From Ischnura elegans (taxonomy: Eukaryota; Arthropoda; Insecta; Odonata; Coenagrionidae): 64,000 nucleotides of DNA. Both the position numbers and the translations under genes were made by a program. This document shows positions 46,001-61,000 of this stretch, one piece after another (the first letter of the stretch is position 1; every line of letters starts with the position of its first letter). The stretch is from assembly GCF_921293095.1 (NCBI RefSeq), contig NC_060259.1, positions 4,650,001-4,714,000 of the forward strand, read 5' to 3'. The notes beneath the pieces were generated by a model. That model searched no databases. It worked only from the letters and a program-made list of their open reading frames with translations, and was not told the origin of the DNA.

Positions 46001-49000
46001 ATCACTTTAACTATTATTGTATACACAAAATAATCAACGATTTTTACTCACAAACACCACTATACACAACACCAAAAATGTAAACACGAAGCCACTATAA
46101 TGGCTTTAACGGTAATGGAGGACTTCAGCGCTACTATGCGGCCAATTTTGGCAATATGGTATCATGACATCCCCTCCCCAAACGCTTGAAATCGTGGAAA
46201 AAAGGGATATTACACATGGAGGATATGCTTATCCCCACAATATCTGATTTCTCCAAGGATAAGTTCAAATCTGTGCTGGCTGGGTATTTTCGACAGTACA
46301 GTTGTCAAAGTATCCATTGTGTCATAACAACGTGTTTTGGATATATCAACCATATTAAGATATCTGAAGAATATTGTCTCCTGGGAAGAACCTTCTATCT
46401 TTAGAAAAACCTCATATTTTCACTCTTACAACACCAGATCAAACCCAATCAGCAGCCGATATCCATCCGACGTCTAAATAAGGTTGATACATTATATATA
46501 TCCATGATGGATTGTACAAAATAACGTTATATAGATATTCAAGTTGCAATATCTATGATATTCTTAAGTAAATTAAATAGGTGCCATTAAATGCCGGCCT
46601 CGGTGGCGGCGGGGTAACGTTCTCGCCTGCCAAACAAGAGGTCGCGGGTTCGAGTCCCGCCTGGGTAGGTCTCCCCGATCCAGGGCATGGTCGTTTGTGT
46701 ACATTTAATTGTTACATTTGTTGAACACCCCGATATAAAATGGCCAATACGAGCTGTATCCGGTGGTTCGAGAATAAAATAAAAATAAAAAATAAAATAA
46801 ATCCATAAAAATTAAAGTAAGGAACAGAAGGAGAAGACTAAGAGTAAATACAATAAGGGTTACTAAAAATAATTATTGTCGAAAAAGTTAATATACAACA
46901 TTGTTAGATGGGTCCTTTGGATATTTGACAGATATCCATACAAGGTTAATTGGATATGCATGGTTATTGCACCGATGTCATATGTTAATGCCAACAATGT
47001 TGTTGAGATATTGATTGCTGCTTGGGTTCGGTACGACTGATTGTAAGATCATGTACCTTTGCAAATTTATACAAGAGTTTTAAAATCATTTCAAAATAAT
47101 TATCTAATTATTTCAAAATTATTTAAAAAGGTTCTGAAAATAATTTTGAAATATTTTTGTAATAATTTTCACATATTATTTTTCTATGAAATTTAAAAAA
47201 AACTTATCATTCAGAAAAATAAGCCATTACTTCCTACATTTCCATAGAGTTGCTATCAACAAAATAAGATGGTAGGATACTGGCCTTCAAAAGTTCAATG
47301 CCTAGTAAATTATTTTAAAATTATTCTAAAATATTGAAAAATTCATGGATTCAGCAGTCTCATGATAATTTGATTTTAAAATTATTTGAAATAATTTAAA
47401 AAACATTTTCAATAATCTTTTGGTACTTTAGGCATTGATTTCCATATAACAACATCTGTTAGATATCTTCACAGCATTCAATGAGTCGATATAATGGCTA
47501 TGCTTATCATGGCTTTTTATTATACCCAGACAAACATACAAAGCATCTGTGCACTTCAATTCTATACAGAACATATGCTACCTATGATATCCTTTGGAAT
47601 AATATTTTTTATAGAAATAAATGGTGCTTCTCAAGTTGATGGTAAAAATGATAAAAAATAATAAGTATATTACCTTTTTCCACAGTAATTTTTTTAGTAA
47701 CCCTTATTGTATTTACACTTCTCCTTCCTTTCCATAGTTTAATTTGTATGGACTATACCAATTTAATGTCACTTAAGAATATCACAGATATTACAACTTA
47801 AATATCTATGTAACATTATTTTTATAACTTGTCGTTAATGTTACAAATAGGATATCTATGTGACGTTATTTCACAAGTTACTCCCCAAAAGGGACACGCG
47901 TGCCACCGGTTGGGAAGTACTCTAGGGAGTTCACTGTCACCTTCTTGTACGAGGTATTGCTGTGATGGTGACACACCTTAGAAATATCACCTTTTTCCCA
48001 CACTTTTCACTGATAGATTTCCTCTTAGGACATCTAGACTCTCAATGCTCTATGTACTCGAAAGTTGTGTGACCCAGGAGTACACCCTACCAACACTGTA
48101 TACATCCATACTTTATACATATGAAGTAATTATTTATGTAACAAATGAAGAGAAGAAGAATCCAAGAATGAAAGAATGAAAAGTGCTAAACATAGTTATA
48201 AAAAATAAATATAGGACAACAGTTTTCTAGTAAGCCTAAGGGTATAACTTTCCGACACACAGGCACAGGATATGATAAAGAAATAAATGCTTAGAATCAG
48301 ATTCAACATATAAAATTTAAAGTAGAGAGCCTAGAATTGTATGCGAATGACTCTGGATCCATTTCAAATATATTATTCAAGACAGAAACATGGCAACAAA
48401 AACAAAGCTATTTTAGTCCTAAGCCAAATCCTTTAATGCTCATTTAATTAGGAGCCGCAGCCTCCAGAGCCTTTTGATGGTGTCTGGGACAGCACATACT
48501 TGAGGGACTTGTGCATGCAACATCGACACTTATATCCCGAGGGCCATGATCAAGTTTATGGACAAGAGGACTGCTTACACCTCAACATCTACGTGCCAAA
48601 GGTTAGTCAGTCAAAACACCATTTCTGAATAATTTGGAATATTCTGATAATAATACATATTTATTTATACCCACATTAACTCAATGTACAAAATTAAAGC
48701 GAAAGAAATTACATGAAAAATACAATTTCAAAAAGTTACAAAATTGTATTTAACACGATTACACTAGAATTTACCTACCCATGTTAGCATATTTCGCTCA
48801 AATGAAAAAAGAGAATCATGGAAAATGTCACTGTCAAATTCGTGTGATGCTCTGTTGAATAACCTCAATGACCTGGTGATAAGATTGTTGCAAGTAACAT
48901 TGTCCCCACAGAATTTTACAAAGTAAGTAATGGAATTTCTTGTTGAATTAACAAAAAATATTAAAATCAATATCATTAAGACAAGTGTATATCATACTGT

Positions 49001-52000
49001 GACATAGTATAAATATAAAAAAATATCAGATCATTCAGTTTCTTTCTAACCACCAACAGTTGAATATCCAAAATTTGCATAGTTTTTCTGTGCAGGTTAT
49101 GTTGAGTATTGAATCCAGCATAGTTGTTTACTGTTCCTAAAAATGTGTTTTGCACTCTCTCAATTTTATTTATTTGTATTTTCGATGCCCCATGAGAGGA
49201 ATAAGGATATAGGTATAAATGGACTAACATGTAATATTTTCAAGAATAACATAATTTCATACTTTTATAATTCAAAAAATTTAATCTTAAAGAATACATT
49301 TGGGCACTTGTAGTAGAAGCAATCGAGAGATACATCTGTTATTTTCAGAGCAATACGTCCGTCTCAAAAATTACAACAATATTGCACTTGATTACTGTAT
49401 TCCACCTTCTAACAAATATGGCTTCTCAATCGATGTAATTTTCTGGTGAAAACCCACATCATGCTCATCATGGGCATTCTCCACATTCAGGGGAAAAAAT
49501 CTATGGCTACTAAGGATATGTGAATTCGATAAAATACTACATGAATTCATTATATCTTTTAAGTTTTTGCATTCAAATTTCGAAGGATTTATAGAAAACT
49601 AATCTTTTAATTCATTTCTAGCAATTTTTAAATACATATTAATAAATGTGCATGGAATTGCCTTACGGATCTATGTAATCTAATAAAAAGTAAATGAAGA
49701 GACAAAAATAACTAGTAAATTAACTTTATTCTAAATGAGCACACTGATTGGATAAAAAGAACTCCTTAAATATTGAAAACTGAGTTATCTGCACACTACA
49801 TTAAGAACCAGAACTGAGAACCAAAGCCAATAACTGAACCAGAACAAAAAAAAGGTGGAACCGACTATTGGCTAGCACTGAATGTTATGATAGTCATATC
49901 AGCTGTTTTACAGCTACAAGGTTCCCACATTTACATATGTGTTCACACTGCACTAATGTTATTGAAGAAAACCATTCATATGAATGCTACTGAATCTTTC
50001 CTATACCCTCATACAGACACCATCCAGCAAGAAGAAGTCATCCATGGATGTTCTTATAGTCATCCATGGGGGAGGTTTTATGTTTGGATCCGGACGGTAT
50101 TATGGACCAAATTACATCACAGACCGAGACGTGATTTTGGTGAACATAAATTATAGACTTGGGCCCCTGGGTAAGTATCTATATACAGCACACTCCCGAT
50201 TATCCGGGCTAATTATGAGGATATACGGCACTAATAATCGGAAAACATGGATAACCCAAACTTTCACTTTAATGTCTTGTAATGTTCATAATTTACGTAA
50301 AACAAACAATATATTATTATTAACGCAGTTATTCTGTTAATTTAGAGTGCTTACTGGACTAATTGAGAGCTTTCTTCACCAGTCCGCGATCTTTTTAGCG
50401 GCTATAACAAGGTTGCACTCGTATTATCATGGCTCTATGTAAGAACTGGTTTCGTAAACCACGCATCGGCGGCTGCGTGATCACGGATACAGAAAAGTGA
50501 TTTGCACGAATGCTTCAAAACCACTGCTCGACGTCGGAAAAACATTTTCAGGTACCGTGCCACGTAGCCGCGTCTCGCACAAGTTGCCCAAGTTACAACT
50601 GCTGCGGGACGTGTATCCGTGATCACGGAGCGCGATCGCGCACTGCGAGGCTTGGAAAGCAGGAACACGGAGCTCCCGTGAATGCAGCTAGCGCCGTTCC
50701 GCTTTACGAAGGGAATTCTAATGGAAATAATAAGCCCGGTGTATCCTAGCATTCAAATGCAGTAATTCTGTTGATTTTGCGCCCGATTTTATTTTTTATA
50801 AAGATAGCGGAAAATATTGAGCGAGTGTGAAATCCATGCACGGATAATCCGCAACACGGATACATCGCAGCCGGATAATCAGATCGGGTTTGCTGTGGCT
50901 CTATTTTCTTCAGATTTTGGTCACATTGACTCGTTTTGGTGGACTTGAATGAGACAACACAGCCAAAACCCCAAGGAAATATGTATAGTTGTTAAATAAC
51001 TGCAGGAACCTACATACTGAGTATCAATATAATTTGTTCCTAAACCCAAATCATAAAATATGACAATAAACTAGTATCAAAAAGATTTTTAAAGCATTCA
51101 TTATCCTTCACAAGCTCTCTAATTGTAGCATTATCGCAGTGAGGTATTGCATACCACTAAAGCACTGCAGAAAGTAATAGACCACTCCCCCTCTATTCCC
51201 AAATAATGACCTTAATCTGAACCTGCTTAGCCAGCCAGGCTATGGAAAAAGGGGTGCAAAATTGAAATTTTACAGTAAACCTTTCAGTGTAGATGGTCAT
51301 TATGAGTAAAAATAATATGGCATATAGTATTGGTATACTACATATGAAGTGTCAGCTTTAACTTTATGGAGCTATGAGATTTGGAAATAAATTTTGCTTT
51401 GTACATTCAACACTTCTCTATTCTGACCGACTATGGCATCAACGAAGGTATGGCATTGAAAATCACATTATTTGCAAACTATGAAAAAAGATATTTGCCA
51501 ATATGTATACTATCATTTAACCTGTGCATGTCAGTAAAATAGACATTCAACTGGGAGAATTACACACATCAAAAGAAGTGATAAAAAGAACTAGATGAGT
51601 TGCTGGTAAATAATATATGCAGAGGAGCAAGTGACTTTTCAGATGGATCTCTGGGTAAATAAGAGGCTGATGGAAGACAAAGGATATTTTGTATTTTTGG
51701 TAGAAGACAGGATCATGTAGGAGATATTTTAGCAAGTTGGAGTCAAATAAATGACGCTAGAGCTGATTTCAATTGCTATTTTATTCCAGGATTTTTAAGT
51801 CTTGAAGATGAATTTGCCCCAGGAAATAATGGGTTGAAAGATCAAGTTTCTGCTTTGAAATGGGTGAATAAAAACATTGAATACTTTGGAGGAAACCCCA
51901 AGTCTATTCACTTGACAGGTCTCTCTGCAGGAGGAGCAAGTGTTCATTTCCACTACCTTTCCCCCCTTTCAAGAGGTATGGCAGAATCCTAAGTAATCAA

Positions 52001-55000
52001 TAAAATTTATAAAAAATGGTCCTCATAAATAATTGTATCTCAGGTCTCTTTCAGCGAGGAATTTCAGTAAGTGGTACAGCACTATGTCCGTGGGCTTTAG
52101 TAGACAAACCCAGAGAAAAAGCCATGAAACTAGCTGCCATCACAGGATGTCCTACCACCAGCGATTCATCTGCGATTTTGAAATGCCTCAGGCAGCGGCC
52201 AGCCACTGACATAGTATCTGCCATGTCACATTTCCAGGTACTCTCATAGTTATATGATGATTCTTAGTGATGTTCTGAGAACTTATGTGGTATATTATTC
52301 CTTTTTTGCCTCATTAGCTGTATGCATATTGAGAATACCAAAAAAGGTCAACAGATAAAAAATTAAATGGAGAGCTCTATCAGTCCAATATCATGACAAT
52401 TAACAAAAAATAATGGAAACAACAATTTAACGCCCTGCCCATGTGAGCTGAGCATGGGTAAATAGTCCTAATAACCAGCAATTAATCACACCTTCCCTTT
52501 ATTGTGACTGAAAAACATAACCTATATTGAGTCATATACATATATGACTGTAACTGGGTCTAACTTATTTGCATTTAACGCCCAAAATGCTAAATATTTT
52601 CTGTGGACACAAATTAAAGCCTTGTGCATAAAAGAGCCACATCTCATGTACACAGTAAACTACACAGCATCCACGCTAAACACACTGTCAAATAATTTCC
52701 CTACAATCAATTAGCAAGCAACCAACCACCCTGGAGATTGTAAGGTTGAAGATATAAATGTCACCTCAGGCATGGGTGTGGTGGGTTGGGATTTGTAGTA
52801 GACAGAATTCATATCTATGCTTAATGGAATTTTCTTCACTAAATCTAATCCTCGAGAGAAACTTTTAATAATGCCATGCTTATTTAGTATATGTTAAGTG
52901 CATAATATTTTTATACACTGAATATCCAAAAAGGCAAACAATAGTCATGGTAAATAAACTAAAATAAAACATTTATTTCCAAAAATATTCATGATAATGG
53001 AGCCAAAAGCAACACAGTATCCCAGGATTGCTAATACCTAAAGTATGATCCTGGATTAAAAAAATGCACCGCCTTCATGCAGAGAAACACAATTTATGTA
53101 GCGTGTGTCACAGGAAGTGACAACGTTGCACCCACTCCACTTGAGGTGCTTTTTGCGAGGGAAATAAATGGCCAGTTTCACAACAGTGAGGGGCTAAGGA
53201 TGTAATAGCTGGGATATATCCCCTTATAGCCTCCCTTTCATGTTTCAGTTGATATGGTTTTGTATGTCTCCTAAAATATTTGTATTTCTAAAATTAATCA
53301 CAGAACATCAATCAAGAAACTAAAATAGTAACCAATTCATGAGGATAATGATTGAAGCTATGATTAAACACAGTGAATCAAAGATGATAAATGGTAAACC
53401 ATAGCTTTAATCAATATCCTCATCAAATGGCAATTACTTTTAAGGAGCTGTGTTTCAAATTATAAAAAGTAGAAATTGTATTGGATGTGGTGACAGAACC
53501 ACCTCAGCCTTTAAGTATATAGTCATGGAAGGTTTGAGTGAATGAATTATGAGGACCGGGTGAGTTGCATCTGGCTGAGCACAAGGTGACCCCAGTAACC
53601 AAGAAGTTGGTTTCGTATAGCTCTCAAAATACTTGAAAAAGCTAAAATTAATCATATAACATCGATCAGAAAAACAGAGTAATTGCCACTTCATGGGATA
53701 ATGGTAAAAGCTATGATAAGCTGCTACATTACTACTTACTTCCTTGGCACTACAGCCCGGTATGGGCTTTGGCCTCCCTCAAGACGCCTGTCCATTCTCT
53801 CCTGTTCTGCACTTTCTCCCACCATCTGACAATCCTCATAGCCTTTATGTCTTCTTCCACATCCTGCATCCATCTTTTCTTCGGTCTTCCTCTCTTTCTC
53901 TTTCCATCCATATTTCCATGTAGAATCTTCTTAGGCGTCCTTTATTCACTCATTCTTTTTACATGACCTAGCCAAGCTAGCCGTTGGGTCTTCACAAACC
54001 TCACTATGTCTTCGCCTCGGATAATATTTTCTATTTCCTTGTTTGTTCTTATCCTCCAAGCTACCCCATCTGTCACGGGACCATATATCTTTCGCAAAAT
54101 CTTCCGTTCAAATATCCGCAGAGCTTGCTCGTTTCCAGCATAGATGCTCCACGTTTCTGCTCCATATGTCACGACCGGTCTGATAAGTGTCTTATAGATC
54201 TTGAATTTCATCTCCTTAGATAGAAGAGTTGACTTCAGGAGCTTAATATTAGCAAAGTAAGCCCTATTTCCAGCCATTATCCTCTTGTTGATCTCTTCCG
54301 TCATTGAGTTCTTACAGTTTAAATTAGTACCGAGGTAGCTGAAATATTTTACATTTTCAAAGTTGTACTGCCCAAATGTAACGTTTTGAGTCCATCCTCT
54401 GTCTTCCGTGGTCGACATTTTCATGTATTTCGTTTTTCTCTCATTGATTCTGAGCCCTATATTCTTACTCTTCTGTTCTAAGATTTTGAATATTTCTTTC
54501 AAAGAATCCATATTTCGTGCCATTAGAACTACCTATATCGTCGGCATAGGCACATGCCTGAGTAGATTTATGCACAATTGTCCCCTCCAACCCCAGATCT
54601 TTCATGGCTTCATGTAGACACAGATTAAATAGTACTGCTGATAGAGAATCTCCTTGTCTTACTCCAGTTGTTATCTTAAAGGCTTCACTAGTCTTGCCCT
54701 CGATATAGGCCTTAGCTTGAGATCCTTCCATAGTCATATTTACCAACTTAATTAGTTTTTTTGGTATTCCAAATCCCTCCAATGCCTTCAACATTTTTCT
54801 TCTATTGACACTATCAAAAGCTTGCTGGAAATCAATGAAAAGCATGTGTTGGTCAATGTTGTACTCATAACGTTTCTCCATGCATTGTCTCATTACAAAG
54901 ATTTGGTCGGTTGTTCCTCTTCCCGGCCTGAAGCCACATTGGTATTCACCAAGGATTACTTCAGCATTCGTGTTAAGTCTCCTCTGCAGTGTACAAGAAA

Positions 55001-58000
55001 GTATCTTATAAGTGACATTTAGTAATGTGATTCCCCTATAGTTGCTGCATTGCAATTTATCTCCCTTCTTGAATATAGGGCAAATTAAACCAATCTTCCA
55101 TTTCTCAGGCATCTCTTCTTTCTCCCATATTTCACATATCAGTCTATTTGGTTCTTTGTTAAATTTTTTCCTCCATACTTGATTAACTCTGGTACAATTT
55201 CATCTTCCCCTGGAGCTCTCCCATTCCGCTGCCGTTTTAACGACTCCTCCACCTCCTCAATTGATGGCCTACTAATATTGGTGTCCACCCTCATGTCCAA
55301 CATTTCTCCATCCTCCTCATCTATCTCATTGACAGTCAGCAATTCCTTAAAGTACTCGGCCCATCTTCCCATTACTTCTTCCTCTGTTCCAACCAACCTC
55401 CCATTCTTATTCTTACATGCGTTTGTTCTTGGTTGAAATTTATTCGTCATCCGTTTGATTGCCTGGTATAACTTTCTACTTTCATTTTGTGTGTTCAGTT
55501 CCTCAATCTTTTCCACAAACCCTTTTAAGTACTGTTTTTTTCTTTTTTCATAGTATTTTATTTGCTTGTCTTCTGCTTTCTTTATATCTTTCAACATTTT
55601 GTCTTGTCTCTTTCTGGATGGTGTTCCTTCGATCTATATTCTTCCTTTCTTGCACTCATTATCAAACCATTCTTCATTCCTTGTTCTCTTTCTTTCTCCT
55701 ATGGTCTCCTCTGCAGCCTCTTCCATAGCCTTCTTTATATTAAGCCATTTTCTCTCTACCGAGTCGTTTACACTCAGGTTCTCTGCTCCTTCTTCTAGTT
55801 TCTTACCCAGGATTTCCTGATATTGGGCTACAGCTGCTGGTTGTCTGAACTTTTCCACTCTCCACTGTATCCTCTTGGGTCCTTTAATACGTCCCACATT
55901 CGCAATTCTTTCCCTGAGCTTGGCCTTTACCAAATAATGGTCTGAATCACAGTTTGGGCCTCTTGCAGACCTTATGTCAATGACTGAAGATGCATGTCTT
56001 CTGGAAACCAGAACGTGATCAATTTGGTTGACCACTCCTGTACCTGCCATTTTCCATGTTCCCTTATGAATATCTTTGTGAGCAAAACAGGTACTTTTGA
56101 TTATTAGCCCTTTAGCTTCTGCCAGCTGGCTTAGCATCATTCCGTTTCCATTTGTTTCAGTATGTAAAGAGTGTTTTCCAGCTACATGCTGCAAGAAGTC
56201 CTCTCTTCCTATTTTTGCATTGAAACCTCCTAGGAGAATCAACATATCATATTTAGGTATCTTGCTGCATTCTCTATCCAGTTGATCATAGAAGGCATTC
56301 TTCTCATCATCATTAGCATCTTCTGTGGGTGCATAAGCTGAGATGATAGATAAGTTTCTAAAACGTCCTTTGAGCCTTATCTTACACATTCTATCCCCCA
56401 GAGGTTCATACCCTCAGCAGCTTTGCTTCATTTTGTTATTAAGGATAAACCCTGTTCCACATTGTCCAGTTCTCAGTTTAGGCCCACTATAGAACATTGA
56501 GTAGTCCTTTTTATCCACTCTTCCATTTCCGTTCCATCTTATTTCTTGTAACGCCACTACATCTATCCCATATTTCAATACTTCTTCAGCGATCTCTGCC
56601 ATTTTTCCAGCCTTCAACATGGTCCTTACATTCCAGCTGCTACATTGAGCATTCTAAAAAGCAAATACGGTAGACTCTCGTTAATGCGAGCAAAGTTATT
56701 ACGAAGTTCTCGTTTTTACGAAGCAAACGGTTGGTCCTGACGAAAAGACTAATCCAGTCTACAGTAAAAGAAACTTTAATATGAAATTACTAACCTGTCC
56801 CAGTCCCGGCGGTTATAAAATGAACTTTATTAATTAAGTTCCATGGATAAGCGACGATGTTTAGGTGGATATATACTGAGCTACATCATAATAATTGCGC
56901 TATGTTTAATTTCTCCACGTGAACTGTGCCCAAGAACTTCAATAGGGTTGTTCAAGCCTATCAGAACGGTCTCAAAAAACGAATGGATATCACTTCTGAT
57001 GTAATTTCATTTTGATTGGGAGTAATTGCAGATGCGTTGAAAAAGTAATGGTGGAATTATTAGCAATCAAAATTCGAACAATTTCAACGCCACCATAAAC
57101 GGTCCGCCATCTTGAAATAGAGGTGATGACGTAGAAAGCCTCTACGCCTGGCCTGGCTGGCCTGTACCCTCGATGCCAATCTGAGCACTCTGCATGCCGG
57201 CTGGACATTGACCAAGGTTATTCCTTATTTTGAAATGGCCTATGTTGTGCATGAAACTTCCGGATGGATCAAGGCGACATAAAATCCATTCTTCAAGTTA
57301 GGCAGGCAACGTATGTAGCGTTGACAGGAATTGAAAAGCTGCATTTGCTAGGAAACTGTGCAGTGAACTTTCATTGTGCCTATAGTGCAAGTGAACACAA
57401 TTTGTGCCCTTAATGTGCCCCTAAGTGAATGATTGCATATAGACGATGAAGTAAAGAGTGAAGCGACAAGTGAAGTGAGTTGTGAATGTAACATCTTCGA
57501 CGAAATTATTTATTTCTTCCATGCTGGTTCAATCAACCCTATATATTTCGATCTAAGGTATCTAACTATTGCGAAGGGGATATGTTTCATATTTGAGCTA
57601 GTTGCACTTTAGGGATACATCGAACGCATATTAATTTTCATTCGTGTGTTCGCTTCTAAGTTCTGTTTGATTTTATTACCTATTGCACCTATTGCCAATT
57701 CCATGGAGAATACATTATATGTGTAATGTATTAATCATGGCCAATTCATTTTGAGCATTCGCCAGTGTTTACATTTCACGCATTTCGTTGCGCTGTTGTT
57801 TGTTTTTGTCATATTTTGGTTACGGTAATAGTGAAATTCGAAGTTTTTTGATGCTACAATAACTGGTTTAGCAATTGGTTTCAGCCTATTCATTTCATAG
57901 TCTTCGCAATGTCAATGTGAAATAACGTTAACTGATTCTAAGTCGTTAGTGATGAGTGGGAAGTGAGATGTGGAGAATCCTTTCGAACTTCAAGGAGTGC

Positions 58001-61000
58001 AAATTCTTTTAGTGTGTGCAGAGTGATTGGAAAACCGATTATCATGTTTTATTAGTGTTGCATAATAGTGTTTTATATTTATTGTGAGCCAAGTTTTTCA
58101 TTGAATCAGTTGATTCGGAATATACTGATTATAAGTATCAAAAAGACAGCTCGTGAAATGTGTACGTTGTAGTGCTATTTGTGATATGATGAGCAATAAA
58201 TATGTACAAGTAAGGGTAATTTTGCTTATTATTACTCTTATTAAAGGATAAGGATATTTGGACTTTCTTTAAACACTGATCTGGCGGCAGACGCTGGAGA
58301 TATTTGTAAAAAGTGAAGATCATCGCAAATCACGGACGAGAAGAAGCAGAAGAAATTTGTACACGATTTGTACCGTACAGTATTATAATATTCGTGAATT
58401 GTGCATGTAATGGAAAGAGTTAGAACATGACATCCTATTGTAGTTGTAACCCCCTTTCTCTCCTTCCAATGGTGTAACTATAGTCTCATGGCTGCATTCC
58501 TTTGCCCCCAAAAGCCTCAGAAATTCAGCCAATGCACGAAACCTAAAGATGAAATTGCAACTTTAACTTTCATTAATTTTATTATCAAAGGCTTATGATT
58601 AGGTAGCTTTATAAAATTAAAACATCAATATTAGACTATCATTCTTCCCTTGATTTGTGGATCCTTTGTCCATTTGTCCTCCACGCGTCGACTTACTGAA
58701 GATTCCCTTACTGCCATAAAAAATGTCTGGCCCTATGTTTCTTGGATATCCTCCCTCATGAACCGTAATGCTACGAGAATCTTAATATACAAAACATTTA
58801 ATAGCGGATATTTCTAGCTACCTACAGCTTTTCGAAACAAGTAAGACATCTGCCAGCAAATGTAGCACAGAAAGCAAACAAAAACCCGTTTCTCCGTTCA
58901 CTTTAACAGAGCATCCATTACAAATGTATTTCTAACTTTTTAACTACAAGCGAAATTTTAGTTCATCCACTATATCCACTTAAAAAGTACGTAACAACTT
59001 TTGGCGCACGGAATTATTTAATGAAAATATCATCATCGTATGCGAACCGATTACTTACACCTATCCCGTATCCTCCTCATGAAATCGACGTTTTTCTTTC
59101 ATATATCCAGCAAATGCCCATTGAATCCGTATGTGCTCCTCCACAATATTCATATATTTCTTGAAACAATCGCTATGTAATCGATGACACTTCGTAAGTT
59201 TCTTTTGTAACTCCTTAGGCGAGCAATGTTATTTCGTATGGACCGTGCTATGACGGCCTCCTAGGCAGGCCATAGTTACCGCCCCACTTATGGCCTTTCG
59301 CTCAGAGTAGAATCGCTTGAAGCCATACGTATGTTTCGAGGCCGTAGTTATGGTCAATTTGGACTTATGGCCCGGCCATACGATTAGCGGAATAACCCTG
59401 CTGAGCCACTTAACAACACTGCAGTAGGGCATCTACAGGCTTGTGACGTCATACATCAATTCAAGATGGAAGTAGGGCTTTTTGGCGTAACGTAAAATTT
59501 GTCACTGTTTAAAGCCTTCTCTAAACATGTACAATGGAGAAAATAGCATAATATAATTGTCATTGCTCCTTCTGAAGCACGATCTTTCGATTTCTTAAAT
59601 AAAAAAATATGGTGAACAACCCTATTATAGTTCTTTTTTCAGTAGGAGATACTTCATAATCAACGCAACATCATGCATCAACATTGAGCTTCATTCCTGT
59701 CGAATCACGGTGATCCACTCATTACCACTCGGTAATTACCAACAGTATGTCCTCTTCTTACGAACATTCGAAAAATTCAAGCGTGCCCGAAATTTCAAAT
59801 TTGGCGCCTTTGGATTTAACCGATGAGACGTGGTCTGGCGTAAAGAAACTCGAACTTTGGGCACAGTCTGGACAGAGTCAATAAGAAACTCGTACTTTGG
59901 GCAAACCACACTTTATGATGCCTTGCATAGGTTTATCAACTTATGAACAAGGTCTCGGTACGCATCTTGTTCGTATATCGAGGAGCCGGAGTGTATTTGT
60001 GCATGATTTATTCGTGTATTCATACACATGACTCTAACATCCATTTCGCAGCGCGTATATATGTACGGGAGATTGAAGATACGAGGAATTTTAGCTGGGT
60101 ATGTTTTTAGCGATGATTCCTAAATGAAGGGCTCTTACGAAGTTTGTTACTACGAACCTCCAGTTTTTCGGTCCCGTGAAATTCGTAATAGCGAGAGTTG
60201 ACTGTATTATATTTTAAGTATTCGGGGATAATCAAAGGAAATATTGCTTTCGTCTACTATCTTCCCACCTCGTAGGCATCCTAAACATCTTCCAATCAAT
60301 GGATAATTTTTAATGAAGTAATACGTAGATATCTATTATTTGTAACATCCATGACAAGTTGTAAAAATAATGTTATGTAAACATCCAAGTAGTAGGTAAT
60401 ATCTTCGAGATAAAAAAATTGTTATCCCAAACAGTGTCCATAGGTAGCATATGTTCTTTAAAGAATTGAAGAGCACAAATATTTTGCTTGTATGTCTGAG
60501 GATTACCAAAAACAATAATAGGCACACCCATTATCTACTCATTAGATGTTGTGAAGATGTCCTAAAGATGTTGTAATATGGACTTCCTTCATAGTGAAAA
60601 AGTTCATAGAGCAACTCCTGAATAAAATACTGAAAAAATTGATTAATCCAATAATCTCATATTTTACTTAGGAAGAAATTACTCAAAGACAGTTTCATAT
60701 TTAGTAACCCCACATTGCCTTCCTTTCCAAAAGCATTAAATTCATTTTAACAAGCCATTCTCAGGACTACAGTATCCTTTAGATTAACCAAAGCAATTTT
60801 GAAAAAGGAGAGTGAAAAAAGCCTATAGTTCTTCCATAATTTCTTAACCAGAATACCAAGACTCAAAACTGAACTGCAAATATCCTCGGTAAGCAAATAT
60901 TTCTGAGGTTGTACAGATAAATACTTAAAAACTCTAAGCATTTATTGGTGGAATCCATAGATTTCAAGTGGATGCTTAAGGCTTGCTCAAACATTCTGAT

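Larger units (their letters stand above)
43998..47026. mobile_element. Repeat-B structure with inverted ends CCCAAGCAGCAAT
   Basis: The left end CCCAAGCAGCAATTAATATC at 43998 and the reverse complement of the right end CCCAAGCAGCAATCAATATC at 47026 match. Both sides continue with AACATATGACAT, GGATATCTGTCAAATA and (C)CCAAAGGACCCA(C/T)C in mirror orientation. Another copy of the left end starts at 44428, so this may be several related MITEs rather than one 3-kb element. Related sequence lies at 47440-47830 and, reversed, at about 60310-60590. Confidence 0.65.
43089..48451. other. Esterase intron 1 (5.4 kb), full of MITE-like repeats and a SINE
   Basis: The intron holds a large inverted-repeat family (43998-47026), a hairpin element (45233-45503), a SINE (46593-46810), and a further repeat-B copy at 47440-47830. 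No exon is missed: exon 1 and exon 2 join in phase 0. Confidence 0.6.

Noticed and set aside
50435..50752. Frames of 79-105 residues on both strands inside the pogo-like MITE
   Set aside because: GC-rich inverted sequence keeps both strands open; no transposase motif.
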